Assembly (NCBI GenBank): GCA_002412885.1
Contig: DHVX01000062.1
Coordinates: forward strand, 309,669-373,668
Source of the DNA: Bacteroidales bacterium UBA5197
GTDB taxonomy: Bacteria; Bacteroidota; Bacteroidia; Bacteroidales; Lentimicrobiaceae
Length of the DNA stretch: 64,000 bases
Reading direction: 5' to 3'
In this document: in pieces, positions 28,309-37,559 of the stretch
Layout of the letters: the number at the start of each line of letters is the position of its first letter
Position numbering within the stretch: the first letter of the stretch is position 1
Notes under the pieces: model-generated
Database searches by the model: none
What the model saw: only the letters and a program-made list of their open reading frames with translations
Told to the model about the DNA's origin: nothing
Translations under genes and position numbers: made by a program

Positions 28309-28911
28309 TCAATTCATTTTTTGAAGAAGGTCAGATGCCCTTACAAAGTAATTTTTAACTGCATCTTTTTGATCAAGCACAAGTACTCCCGGTTTTATTG
28401 ATTCTGATGCACTTTTTAATTCTCCAACTTCACTTGCCAAACCTGGATACTCTGCCTTTTGGATGTTTTGCATTACATTGGTTAAGATATCAACCGCCTT
28501 TCTAATGCTATTCGCATGTGTTGTTGCATAAGGATCTTTTGTGATCATTTTTGCATATTCCCTTGCCTTTTCAATATCTGCACTAACTTCGTATCCAACC
28601 TCATTGGCCTTAGCATTTATAGCCTCAATTAGTTTTAATAGCGCATCATTTGTATAAACATGGTCCAGACCCATCTTTTCCTTATTGTCTTCGGCAAAAT
28701 TTACATAAGCCGCAACAGCGCCGCTATTTTCTTTTACACCTGAAGGGGAAGTTTCATTCGTATTGGTGATATAATCTGCTTCAGTTACTGCTTCTGTATT
28801 CTTATTGTTGTCATTAAATATCAGGAAATACACAAGCAATGCAGCTACGACAAGGCCAGCAACTAGCCACGGCCAGATCTGTTTTTTCTGTTCAATTTTA
28901 ATTTCAGCCAT
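28309..28911 (-). CDS. Membrane-anchored helical protein of unknown function
   Basis: 200 residues. One membrane segment (about 13-32, WPWLVAGLVVAALLVYFLIF) follows a short basic N-terminus, so the rest is probably periplasmic. The remainder is helical with segments such as HVYTNDALLKLIEAINAKAN and a regular Lys/Glu pattern. I do not recognise a named domain. Pairing with the PRC-barrel gene downstream suggests a shared stress or envelope role. Confidence 0.75.
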   Translation of the reverse strand: MAEIKIEQKKQIWPWLVAGLVVAALLVYFLIFNDNNKNTEAVTEADYITNTNETSPSGVKENSGAVAAYVNFAEDNKEKMGLDHVYTNDALLKLIEAINAKANEVGYEVSADIEKAREYAKMITKDPYATTHANSIRKAVDILTNVMQNIQKAEYPGLASEVGELKSASESIKPGVLVLDQKDAVKNYFVRASDLLQKMN

Positions 28912-29372
28912 AATAATTTATTTTTAATACTGTGAATATTGAAGACAAAGTTCACAACCTATAAAGAAATAAGTGTTATACAACTTTTGTAAATGTTTAT
29001 ATAAATCACACATTAAGACCTCTTTAGATTAATTAGGTCGCTTGGAGTTAGACGAACCACGTAAGGTAACCTTTACCAATGAACACTTCACCTCTTACGA
29101 CTTTGAGTCGGAGTTGCTTGAAGCATGTTTTGAGGTCTGTATAATTGAGATTCCGGAAGTAAAAGAAACATATTCGCCGCACGCATTCATGCAGCTTGTT
29201 TATCATTACAGACCCGATAGGCGACGGCAAACATTAAAAAAGCTGGGTAAACCCTCCCTGGCACTCTCCCCTCCGGTTTTACAGTTTTAAACACAGCACA
29301 TTATCCTGGTTACTGTCACATTGTGTTGACAGCAAACCGCAATTCAAAGTTTAACCCTGTAAAACAAACGCC

Positions 29373-30299
29373 ATGCGTTACAAGACAGACAGAATCACCA
29401 AGTACAAAGCCCTGTACCAGATACTCAATCAGTATGCTGAGGCATTCGAAGGCGAAGCATTGGCTTCAGTAGAATCATTAGGAACCCTCAACGACAGGTT
29501 CAGCGCCCTTGTGTCGAACCTCACCCGGCCGGTCAGCCTGGTTTACCAAAACAAAACAAGCCACCGCGACAGCTTTATTGAATCGCTGCAGCAGGCTGTT
29601 AAGCTGGGAATGGCCGTCGCGCGTAAAACGGGCAATACAGCGCTCATGGATGCAGCCACAAATTATCGTAGAGAAATAGGTCGCACTTCCGACCATAAGC
29701 TTTACGAAATGGCTTTGCACATGAATGAGTTGCTTACACCCCACAGTGAGATGATGGGATCACTTGGCAATCAGACTGCTTTTATGGTGCAGTTTGCCAA
29801 TCAGATTCAGGAGTTTTCGCAAACACTCTCGGGCACCGGCCTTTCGCTCAACGAGCGCAAATCGGGCAGAAGAGAACTGAATGCACTGCTGACAGAGTGC
29901 AACAAGCTTCTAACTCAAGAGCTCGATGGCCTTGTGGAAATGCGAAAAAACACACATGGTGAACTGTACAACCTTTACACCACCATGCGTATGAAACGCA
30001 GATCCCGAAGCAAGGTTGGAGAAAAGCCCGGCCTGTCCGACATCAGCGGCATAGTAACCGATGCAGTAACCGGGCAGCCGATTACAGATGCACAGGTTAC
30101 ATTGGCCCAGCATGCCACAGTTACCGAAACCGATGAAGATGGTTTCTTTGCCCACGAAGAGCTGCACGAAGGCAGTTATACTGTGGGTTGCTTTGCCACG
30201 GGATACAATGTACCCCCATCTGCAACGGTAAAACTCGGCTCCGACGACAGTGTTGAAATCAATTTCGCCCTGCAGCCCATCGATCCCATGCTGAACTAA
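29373..30299 (+). CDS. Helical protein with C-terminal CarboxypepD_reg-like domain, no signal peptide
   Basis: 308 residues. Residues 1-210 are predicted helical and hydrophilic with no recognised family. Residues about 222-305 form a carboxypeptidase regulatory-like beta-sandwich: ISGIVTDAVTGQPITDAQVT, then ETDEDGFF and GSYTVGCFATGY. That domain is usually found on exported or outer-membrane proteins, yet no signal peptide or membrane segment precedes this one. It stands alone with its own strand, upstream of the repeat field at 30.3 kb. Confidence 0.8.
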   Translation: MRYKTDRITKYKALYQILNQYAEAFEGEALASVESLGTLNDRFSALVSNLTRPVSLVYQNKTSHRDSFIESLQQAVKLGMAVARKTGNTALMDAATNYRREIGRTSDHKLYEMALHMNELLTPHSEMMGSLGNQTAFMVQFANQIQEFSQTLSGTGLSLNERKSGRRELNALLTECNKLLTQELDGLVEMRKNTHGELYNLYTTMRMKRRSRSKVGEKPGLSDISGIVTDAVTGQPITDAQVTLAQHATVTETDEDGFFAHEELHEGSYTVGCFATGYNVPPSATVKLGSDDSVEINFALQPIDPMLN

Positions 30300-30386
30300 G
30301 TTGATGCATATTCATGAAACAAAGGTGCGGGAGTCTGCACCTTTGTTGTTTTATGGGATTTGCGAATTGCAATGGCTGCTTGCTTC

Positions 30387-30946
30387 GCTGAACGGCATTT
30401 GCAATGCTGCTCCAAACTGCTCTGAGATTTTCAAATTTTCTATTCGTGCTTTCGCGGCTAATACTTTATGAATGACCTTCGCTGAGCGGCATTTGCAATG
30501 CCGCTCCAATCTGAAGCAATGCCGCTAGCGCGCGTCTCCTGACGCGTGCTTCCGAATTCCATCCAGCTGAGTTCCCTCCAGCTTTAGCTGGAGGAATGAC
30601 AAAAAACCTCAACCCCATTCCGGGCTTTAGCCCAAGCTTTATGCCATAACTTTGGGCTAAAGCCCCTTGAAATCATCATCCATTTCTTGCCACAGGCTAA
30701 AGCCGTGTGGCAATTCATTTGATTTTCTTATAGCATTTTCTATCATCACCCATGCCGCTAGCGCGCGTCTCCTGACGCGTGCTTCTGAATCCCTCCTGCT
30801 GAGTTCCCTCCTGCTTTAGCTGGAGGAATGCCAAAAAACCTCAACCCATTCCGGGCTTTAGCCCAAACCTTATGATATAAAATTTGGCAAAAGCCCCATA
30901 CATCCAGCACCTTCGCTGAGCAGCATTTGTTATACTTCTCCGATCT
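30387..30946. repeat. Palindromic repeat field (three copies of a 33-bp unit plus a ~117-bp direct repeat)
   Basis: No gene in 30300-30985. The unit GCTGAGCGGCATTTGCAAT.. with palindrome GCGGCATT-TGC-AATGCCGC occurs at 30387-30419 (variant), 30481-30513 and 30915-30946 (decayed); a fourth copy at 35625-35657 is identical to the second. A longer direct repeat covers 30519-30636 and 30752-30868, beginning ATGCCGCTAGCGCGCGTCTC and including a TTTAGCTGGAGG hairpin and a GGGCTTTAGCCC palindrome. Spacing is irregular, so this is a REP/BIME-like field rather than a CRISPR. Confidence 0.8.
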
Positions 30947-30985
30947 GCGCTGTAAGTCACCCCGTATAACGGCATCTGCTAAGCT

Positions 30986-32620
30986 TTACCTGATTAACAT
31001 CAGGCACCCCTTTTGTGTAAAAAGCTTTCCACTGGCATCATAGGGCGAATACAAAATTCTGTAAGCGTATATGCCGGAAGGTGCAGGTTTGGAAAGGTAC
31101 TTGCCATCCCACTGATAGACGGGTGATCTGCCTTCAAAAACCAGTTCTCCCCAGCGGTTGTAAATCAGAAGACTTTGTATAAACATATTGGTTTGTACCG
31201 GGCCAAATGTATCGTTGAGTCCATCGCCGTTTGGGGTAAATGCATTCGGGAAGTCAATAACAGGAGGACACACATCCACAAAAATTTCGTCACTTACCTC
31301 ACCACAGCTGAAATTACTGCTTAATTTATAAATGCCTCTGCTGTCAACTGTGGTTTGCATGGTTGTGTCTCCGTTGCTCCAAAAGTAATTGGGCAGTTCG
31401 GTATTGGCTGAAAGCAAAATGGGATAATCTTTTCCGTTTTGGCAAAGAGAGGTGTCGTTGCTAAGTTTAATTATACCGGTTGGGATGGTATCAATCATAA
31501 CTTTAACCGAGTCAAGCTGTGTGCCACAGCGGTCGGTGGTAACCAGGTAGTAGGTTCCACCAAATGTTGTGCGCAATATTTGTGATGTATCACCATTGCT
31601 CCAACTGTATTGTGTAAAGCCAGAAGGGGCAGAAATAATTGCTGTATCGCCCCTGCAGATTGTTTTCTCATTGGTAAGACTGAGCATCGGAGTATCAAAT
31701 GTTATAACAATTTCATCGCTCAGGCTGCCGCAATCACCGAGAGAACAGGAAAGTGTGTATTTCCCCTGATTGTAAACATCAATGTTCTGGCTGGTTTGTC
31801 CGGTACTCCAAAGGTAGGAATCATATCCACCAGGTGCATTAAGTCTGTAAGGCATTTCACTGCGACAAAGTATGGTATCGGCCCCTAGCACGGGGGCTTT
31901 AACTCCGGCAGGTGCTACGCTTACATCATCCAGAAAATAATGTACGACGGTGTGACCCGTCTGGCTCCAGCTTTCTTTTGTGGTTCTATCTCTTGACATA
32001 AAATTGCCAATGGTAATATATTGCTCTCCTCCCTTGGCTTTATACAGATCACTTACCTTCATCCAGTTTATGCTATCGTTTAATATTTGTTTTGACCTGA
32101 TCTGAGCTGGTAATTCCAGCAATAATTCAGGTGGCAGCCAGGGAGGATAAGCGGGGATGGTGTCACTCAGGTAAGCGTCAACATTCATAATGGCTCCATT
32201 GGAACCGAGCTCAGCAAGAACTAAATAGTATTCAACACAATAAACAGTATCCATTTGCAATAAATCTTTGAACTCTCCTCTTAAATAACCTCTAAAATCA
32301 CCAGCATCTTCGTAGTAATAAGCTATAAAACCAGTGTATCCGTTACCAGTTTTTGGATATTGAAACCCTAAAGTATTTCTTGGTATATTATAAGATAATG
32401 TAGGGTCATTTGCGCAAATGTTAAAAAAAGCTGTTCCGGAATATAAAGAGTACCACTTTGGCAGATTTGTGAAACTAGACTGCATAGCACCGAAATTCAC
32501 GGAATTGCAATCATTGGTAAACTCTTCAAATGAAGGATTGTAAACCAGGTTTTGGGATATTACACAATTGGGGGAACTCCAAAGAATCAGCAATATAATG
32601 GAATACCAATGCAATTTCAT
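30986..32620 (-). CDS. Secreted protein with gliding-motility-type C-terminal domain (T9SS type B)
   Basis: 544 residues with a signal peptide (MKLHWYSIILLILWSSPNC). Residues about 25-230 resemble a carbohydrate-binding-like N-terminal domain (NLVYNPSFEEF). Three Ig-like repeats follow, each with a WS.G.TSQ-type motif (YLWSTGQTSQ, YSWSNGDTSQ, YFWSNGDTT). The CHU_C-type C-terminal domain starts at IDFPNAFTPNGDGLNDTF and includes IYNRWGELVFEG and WDGKY. It should be carried across the outer membrane by the type IX system. Ligand unknown. Confidence 0.92.
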   Translation of the reverse strand: MKLHWYSIILLILWSSPNCVISQNLVYNPSFEEFTNDCNSVNFGAMQSSFTNLPKWYSLYSGTAFFNICANDPTLSYNIPRNTLGFQYPKTGNGYTGFIAYYYEDAGDFRGYLRGEFKDLLQMDTVYCVEYYLVLAELGSNGAIMNVDAYLSDTIPAYPPWLPPELLLELPAQIRSKQILNDSINWMKVSDLYKAKGGEQYITIGNFMSRDRTTKESWSQTGHTVVHYFLDDVSVAPAGVKAPVLGADTILCRSEMPYRLNAPGGYDSYLWSTGQTSQNIDVYNQGKYTLSCSLGDCGSLSDEIVITFDTPMLSLTNEKTICRGDTAIISAPSGFTQYSWSNGDTSQILRTTFGGTYYLVTTDRCGTQLDSVKVMIDTIPTGIIKLSNDTSLCQNGKDYPILLSANTELPNYFWSNGDTTMQTTVDSRGIYKLSSNFSCGEVSDEIFVDVCPPVIDFPNAFTPNGDGLNDTFGPVQTNMFIQSLLIYNRWGELVFEGRSPVYQWDGKYLSKPAPSGIYAYRILYSPYDASGKLFTQKGCLMLIR

Positions 32621-32641
32621 AATTGTAATTTTGGTTTAAAA

Positions 32642-32676
32642 GGGCACATCTGATTCAATTGGAATCAGATGTGCCC
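32642..32676 (-). terminator. Perfect 15-bp stem hairpin between the two T9SS cargo genes
   Basis: GGGCACATCTGATTC (32642-32656) and GAATCAGATGTGCCC (32662-32676) pair perfectly around an AATTG loop. On the minus strand it follows the upstream gene's stop by 8 bp and is trailed by TTTTAAACC. This is a strong intrinsic-terminator shape with a short U-run, ending the 786-residue protein's transcript before the next gene. Confidence 0.8.
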
Positions 32677-32683
32677 GACAGTA

Positions 32684-35044
32684 TTAGTATTTAGAGATCA
32701 GTCCGGTTTTAATACATGTTGCTGATTTAACCCGGTAAGAATAGATGCCACTTCGGAGTATCGAGATATCAAAAGATTTTTCAAAGATACCCTGCTCTAT
32801 TTTTGTTTCAGGTAAAAGCAATAAAACCTGCCTGCCAGTCATATCCACAACATCAATCTGATAATTCTCTTCGGTAAGATTGTTAAATTGAACTGTTATC
32901 TGATCAGATGCAGGATTGGGGTAAACCAATAATTCTTCAGCCCAATTGATGACTGTTTCATTATCGGCTGTTGTCATTTTGTTGCCTATTGAGTTCACTT
33001 TCAGGTAACTCCAGTTGGTACTTGAACCACATTGGTTGCCAACAGTTATAGTTAATTTAAAAGTTTTGTTATACGATAACAACCCATTGGTGTACGCGAA
33101 ATAACCGGTCCATCCTGTATAGCTACCGGTATTACAAGATTCAAACCCAGAATATTGGCCCCAAACAGTTGAATTGATACAATAATTGTTCAGGTTTTCA
33201 TAAGTGAGGTTATTTACCCCATTTACAGTGGTTGTTCTGTTATAGATTAATTTGTAAGGAGAGACTTGCTCAATTAAAACAGTCAAATAAGTGATAGTAC
33301 CGATACTATTATTAATTCTGTAGCCAATAGAAGCACTGCCGCAAGGAACAGGCAAATTTATATTCTGAGATGGGTCGAGATAAGTCTGGGGGTTGTTCTT
33401 ATTGTATATTTCAAGGGCAACAACAGGAGGTACCGGGACATACATGTTTACAACTTTTGATCCTGTGTTGATTGTACCACAAGCATCTTTAACAGAATAG
33501 GTAATCATTACTAGTCCGCCCTGACAGTTTCCCAGGTTTACCCCGTTTGAAGTCAATGTACGCAGATCAAGATTTGTCGGTGGAGTGCCATTCGTCCAGG
33601 CTCCGTGGTAGTTCATTAATCCCGCACCGGTAATAAAGTTACAACCCCAATCAACAGCCTGAATGTCGAATTTGTATTGCACCGGAGTGCCGGATGAATA
33701 CGTTGCATTGAAACTTAATGCACTATTCTGGCAATAATTGCCATATCCTCCTTCATCACAATTACCGACAGGAACACTTCCGTTTATGGTAAAATTTGAG
33801 ATTCTTACTGCGGGAGTTCCATTAAAATAAGAGTAATCTTCACCGTCTATTTGTTCTGGCAGGGTGAATACACCCTGGGTATATGATCCTGATTCTAAAT
33901 ATCGGGAATCAAATCCTGCATTGACTGAAGTAAAGGTATTATTGCCCCAGTTAATACCAACCAGAGTTGTAGCTATCAAATTACCTTGCCCGTCATAAGT
34001 TGGAGAAATTCCGTAAATCTTGTTATTTTTAGCATACTCAAGTTGTGTATTTGTCAAATCAAATGTGCCGGTTGATATCAACGATTGTGTCTGATTTGAA
34101 GTAAGAATCTGAGTAAGACCATTTCGTCCTGAAACATAAAGCTTGGGATTGGTTTCATATAGCGTGAATTCAATTCCTTTAGCCCCAGGGATGGCATAGC
34201 TTTGATGACTTCCAGATACATAATTACCACTTAATGGGAAAATGTTAATTACATGTACCTTTCCATTATCGGAAGACCATGCAAAATAATTGGTACCCCA
34301 AGAAAGCTCAGCTTCATAAGCTTCAAAATTTAGAATATCAATCTGTAGTTCAGCAGCTGTCACAATAGGTATGCCAGCAGAAATTCCGGAACTGGTGATT
34401 TCACTTCTAACGACTTCGCCATTACCGACTGAAAACAGAAATCGCTTTTCTGTCGATCCACTTCCTGTAATTACTTTTGAAACAGCCATTCCTGTATTGT
34501 CCCATCCTCCATGATTAGAAACAAAAAATGGTATGGAATACCAAGCGGAGTAATACCCGCCTGAGGCATCCGGGCAACTGGCATAGACCGATCCATTATA
34601 AGTAACAACCGGTGTAGTACCTGAACAGTTAACTTTTACATATAAAACAGGGGAATACCCGGTTGGGTTGTCCATACTGTAAATTACATAGAATTGACGA
34701 CAGGTACCAGGTATAGGTACTATATTAATTTCGGGGTTTAAAATTGTATAAGCTTCATTGCAAACACTCATATTATACCCGGGTAGCACACCCACACTTT
34801 GTCCGGTAGGGCCATAAATATTGTAATCGCGAACATAGAACAATATGTTCCCATTATCATCATAAACCCCGTTAGCAACAGAGTAAGCACCACCAGGGCC
34901 TGGCAATGCAGTTGATGATGGGGTAGAAGTTGACATGTTAAACTTTAAAGAAGGTGTGGTCCAGTATTTCATCTGTGCTTGTGTAATTGAAGCAGAGAAC
35001 ATTACTGCAAAGAAGAACGCAAAAAAGAATAGTTTATTTTTCAT
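32684..35044 (-). CDS. Large secreted protein with T9SS type A sorting domain
   Basis: 786 residues with signal peptide MKNKLFFFAFFFAVMFSASITQAQ (shown only in part by its hydrophobic core FFAFFFAVMF). The body is rich in Gly, Asn, Ser, Thr and Tyr and has beta-rich segments, with no enzyme motif that I recognise. The C-terminal ~80 residues are the type A signal: LLVYPNPASDQITVQF, then VVDMTGRQVL and LRSGIYSYRV. It is exported by T9SS and probably anchored to the surface. It sits with the type B cargo gene, but a strong terminator lies between them. Confidence 0.9.
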   Translation of the reverse strand: MKNKLFFFAFFFAVMFSASITQAQMKYWTTPSLKFNMSTSTPSSTALPGPGGAYSVANGVYDDNGNILFYVRDYNIYGPTGQSVGVLPGYNMSVCNEAYTILNPEINIVPIPGTCRQFYVIYSMDNPTGYSPVLYVKVNCSGTTPVVTYNGSVYASCPDASGGYYSAWYSIPFFVSNHGGWDNTGMAVSKVITGSGSTEKRFLFSVGNGEVVRSEITSSGISAGIPIVTAAELQIDILNFEAYEAELSWGTNYFAWSSDNGKVHVINIFPLSGNYVSGSHQSYAIPGAKGIEFTLYETNPKLYVSGRNGLTQILTSNQTQSLISTGTFDLTNTQLEYAKNNKIYGISPTYDGQGNLIATTLVGINWGNNTFTSVNAGFDSRYLESGSYTQGVFTLPEQIDGEDYSYFNGTPAVRISNFTINGSVPVGNCDEGGYGNYCQNSALSFNATYSSGTPVQYKFDIQAVDWGCNFITGAGLMNYHGAWTNGTPPTNLDLRTLTSNGVNLGNCQGGLVMITYSVKDACGTINTGSKVVNMYVPVPPVVALEIYNKNNPQTYLDPSQNINLPVPCGSASIGYRINNSIGTITYLTVLIEQVSPYKLIYNRTTTVNGVNNLTYENLNNYCINSTVWGQYSGFESCNTGSYTGWTGYFAYTNGLLSYNKTFKLTITVGNQCGSSTNWSYLKVNSIGNKMTTADNETVINWAEELLVYPNPASDQITVQFNNLTEENYQIDVVDMTGRQVLLLLPETKIEQGIFEKSFDISILRSGIYSYRVKSATCIKTGLISKY

Positions 35045-35066
35045 AGTTTTAGTAATTTTGCGCTCG

Positions 35067-35139
35067 TTACCGGTTGGCAGGGGAGTGGTTGCTTATCAGC
35101 TTCCTAGGGCAAAGGCAGCCAACTCCCCGTGGCCGGTAA
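35067..35139. repeat. Long imperfect hairpin in the 5' region of the 786-residue T9SS protein gene
   Basis: TTACCGG..GGGGAGT-GG.TGC (35067-35092) pairs with GCAGCCAACTCCCC..CCGGTAA (35115-35139) with an internal loop. It starts 22 bp before the gene's ATG, so it would be in the mRNA leader if transcription starts farther out. It could be a regulatory leader structure or a palindromic repeat. Confidence 0.55.
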
Positions 35140-35810
35140 AAAGCCGGTTAAAATTATTTAATTTGTCTATGTTCCGGGGTGATGTTACAGCGGCATTTCC
35201 TGCCACAATGAGTTTTCCTCCTTTCTCAGTATTTATGGTTTTTATGGTTTGCCGTACTACAACGGCCCGGTTTTTTTAAATCTGAATTTATTTTTTTAAT
35301 ATCTTCTGGATTTATCCTTTGTTTACATGGTTTAAATTTACCTACAGAATTCGTGTTAGAACCAAACGAATTATTGGCTGAACAATTTTAGCACAGCCAT
35401 ATTCTGTGAATGCAAACAGGGGAAACTTGCTCCAAATATTATCATCAGCATCCTTTTATAAATCCAGAAAATTGAAAAAGTTAATACCGTTTTTAATTGT
35501 TTTTGTAATAATTTTTATATGATTCAATTTGAGGGCTATAAGCAAAAATATTTCAAAAATTCAAAGCGGGTTTGCAACCGGGGCTGCCTATTCGAACGAG
35601 CCATCCCAAAGCGGAACTTGCTTGGCTGAGCGGCATTTGCAATGCCGCTCCAATCTGCTCGCGCGCGGCTCACGCGAATCGTGCTCACGCGCGTCACCTG
35701 AGGCGTGTATTAATCGCTTAAATTATTACCTGTTGTAAACCCTCGCCCTTCCCATGCAGCTCACGAACGTTGCAATACTACTATAAGGCCTCAAAGGCCA
35801 TAATTTATAT
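35140..35810. other. Intergenic region with a shared 33-bp palindromic repeat (35625-35657)
   Basis: No convincing gene. The copy at 35625-35657 is base-identical to 30481-30513 on the other side of the T9SS pair. It is followed by GCGCGCGGCTCACGCG-type strings related to those at 30530-30550. A 69-codon ORF across it is an artefact of the repeat. The stretch 35280-35530 is AT-rich and should hold the promoter of the T9SS gene, but I see no clear TAnnTTTG there. Confidence 0.6.
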
Positions 35811-37526
35811 TTAACTCCCAGGTATAGCACGTATCAACTCACGGGTATAAGTCTCTTTCGGATTATTATATAGCTCATCAGCTTCGCCTGATTCAACAAT
35901 CTTTCCATTCCTCATCACCAATATTCTGTCCGACATAAATCGCACAACCGAAAGGTCATGCGAAATGAATATGTATGTAAAGCCAAAATCTTTCTTTAAG
36001 TCATTCAGCAGGTTAAGAACCTGAGCCTGAACTGATACATCCAGTGCAGAAACGGATTCATCGCAAATTATAAATTCCGGATCCAGCGCCAGAGCACGTG
36101 CAATACTGATTCTTTGCCTTTGTCCTCCCGAAAACTGATGGGGGAACCGTTCAAAACTATTTTCTTCCAGTCCAACCCGGCTTAGCAGGTGCAGCACTCT
36201 TGCCCGGCGTTCTTTGTTGTTGGCCATCAATCCGTGTGCGATCATGGGTTCCATAATGGCATCACCAATAGTAATTCTTGGGTTGAGTGCCGAATAAGGA
36301 TCCTGAAAAATGATCTGGATACGCTGACGCATTTTTCTTAACTGTTCGGGATTTAATCCGGAAAGATCTTTGCCATCGTAAAACACTTTTCCTTCGGTGG
36401 GTTCTATTAACCGGAGTATAGCCCGGCCAAGCGTGGTTTTCCCACACCCCGATTCGCCAACTAATCCCAGTGTTTCTCCTTTGTAAACCTGCAGACTTAC
36501 ATCATCAACAGCTTTGAAATATTGTGGATTGCGATTAAGGAAGCCGGATTTTGTTTTGTAATAAACCTTTAAGTCATCCACCTGAAGCAACGGAACTCCT
36601 GCGTAAAGTTCACGGTGAGCCAATGCACGTTCTTCCGAAGTTATGGATTCAACAGCACTTAATTCTGATGTTTTTCCATTCAAAAAGTCGCTGACAACAG
36701 GCAAACGTTTAAGTCGTCTGTCAAGCGGAGGGCGACAGGCGATGAGTCCTTTGGTGTAGGGATGCTGAGGATTCCGGAAAACATCCGTCACGGAACCTTG
36801 CTCCACCACTTTTCCCCTGTTCATCACAACCACATTATCGGCAATTTCAGAAATTACCCCAAGATCATGACTGATAAAGATCAGGCTCATGTTGTGCTTT
36901 TGCTGAAGGGATTTCAGCAGCAGGAGTATGTTTTTCTGAACCGTGACATCAAGGGCAGTGGTTGGTTCATCGGCAATAAGAATATCCGGACGGCAGGCAA
37001 TGGCCATGGCAATCATAACCCGCTGCTTTTGCCCGCCCGACAATTGATGCGGATAGGAAAGATATATTCTCAAGGGATCGGGAAGCATAACTTCAGCAAA
37101 CAAACCAAGTACATATTTTTTGGCTTTGGTGTTGTCGTAACCCAGATGTAGTTTTACCGATTCTGTAATCTGGCGGCCGCAGCGCATCACCGGATTAAGC
37201 GAAGTCATTGGTTCCTGAAAAATCATGCTGATCAGCCGTCCCCTGATTTTTCGCATGTGTTTTTCGCTCAGGTTATGGATTGAAACCTGCCCTTGCTCAC
37301 TGCCCGAATAGAGAATTTCGCCCTGATGAATCCGGCTGTAACCTTTGGGAAGCAATTGCATGATTGCCAGCGAAGTAACCGATTTTCCCGATCCACTTTC
37401 GCCGACAATGCCAAGCGTTTCTTTTCTTTTCAGCGAAAAGCTTACATTGTCAACAGCCGTAACCCATTCATCTTCGTTTCGAAACGAAATACTCAGATTA
37501 TTAACAACGAGAATTGGGTCGGACAT
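35811..37526 (-). CDS. ABC transporter ATP-binding protein with two ATPase domains (oligopeptide/DppD-DppF fusion type)
   Basis: 571 residues carrying two complete oligopeptide-type ATPases. Domain 1: Walker A GESGSGKSV (about residue 38-46), signature LSGGQKQR, Walker B LIADEPTTALD. Domain 2: Walker A GESGCGKTT (about 360), signature FSGGQRQR, Walker B ICDESVSALD. The YejF/GsiA-like arrangement drives import of peptides or related solutes. No permease or binding-protein gene is next to it. It follows rodA by 33 bp on the same strand. Confidence 0.93.
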   Translation of the reverse strand: MSDPILVVNNLSISFRNEDEWVTAVDNVSFSLKRKETLGIVGESGSGKSVTSLAIMQLLPKGYSRIHQGEILYSGSEQGQVSIHNLSEKHMRKIRGRLISMIFQEPMTSLNPVMRCGRQITESVKLHLGYDNTKAKKYVLGLFAEVMLPDPLRIYLSYPHQLSGGQKQRVMIAMAIACRPDILIADEPTTALDVTVQKNILLLLKSLQQKHNMSLIFISHDLGVISEIADNVVVMNRGKVVEQGSVTDVFRNPQHPYTKGLIACRPPLDRRLKRLPVVSDFLNGKTSELSAVESITSEERALAHRELYAGVPLLQVDDLKVYYKTKSGFLNRNPQYFKAVDDVSLQVYKGETLGLVGESGCGKTTLGRAILRLIEPTEGKVFYDGKDLSGLNPEQLRKMRQRIQIIFQDPYSALNPRITIGDAIMEPMIAHGLMANNKERRARVLHLLSRVGLEENSFERFPHQFSGGQRQRISIARALALDPEFIICDESVSALDVSVQAQVLNLLNDLKKDFGFTYIFISHDLSVVRFMSDRILVMRNGKIVESGEADELYNNPKETYTRELIRAIPGS

Positions 37527-37559
37527 AAGATTGATTACTGGCCTTTTTGTTGATTTAGG

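Noticed and set aside
29042..29290. 82-codon ORF starting with TTG, and an overlapping 60-codon ORF on the other strand
   Set aside because: No family recognised, weak start, and both strands open. It may be a remnant, but I cannot support a gene.
30300..30985. CRISPR-like array
   Set aside because: Repeats have different lengths, irregular spacing and nested palindromes, and no cas gene is near.
35529..35738. 69-codon ORF
   Set aside because: It runs through the palindromic repeat and a low-complexity GC-rich string.
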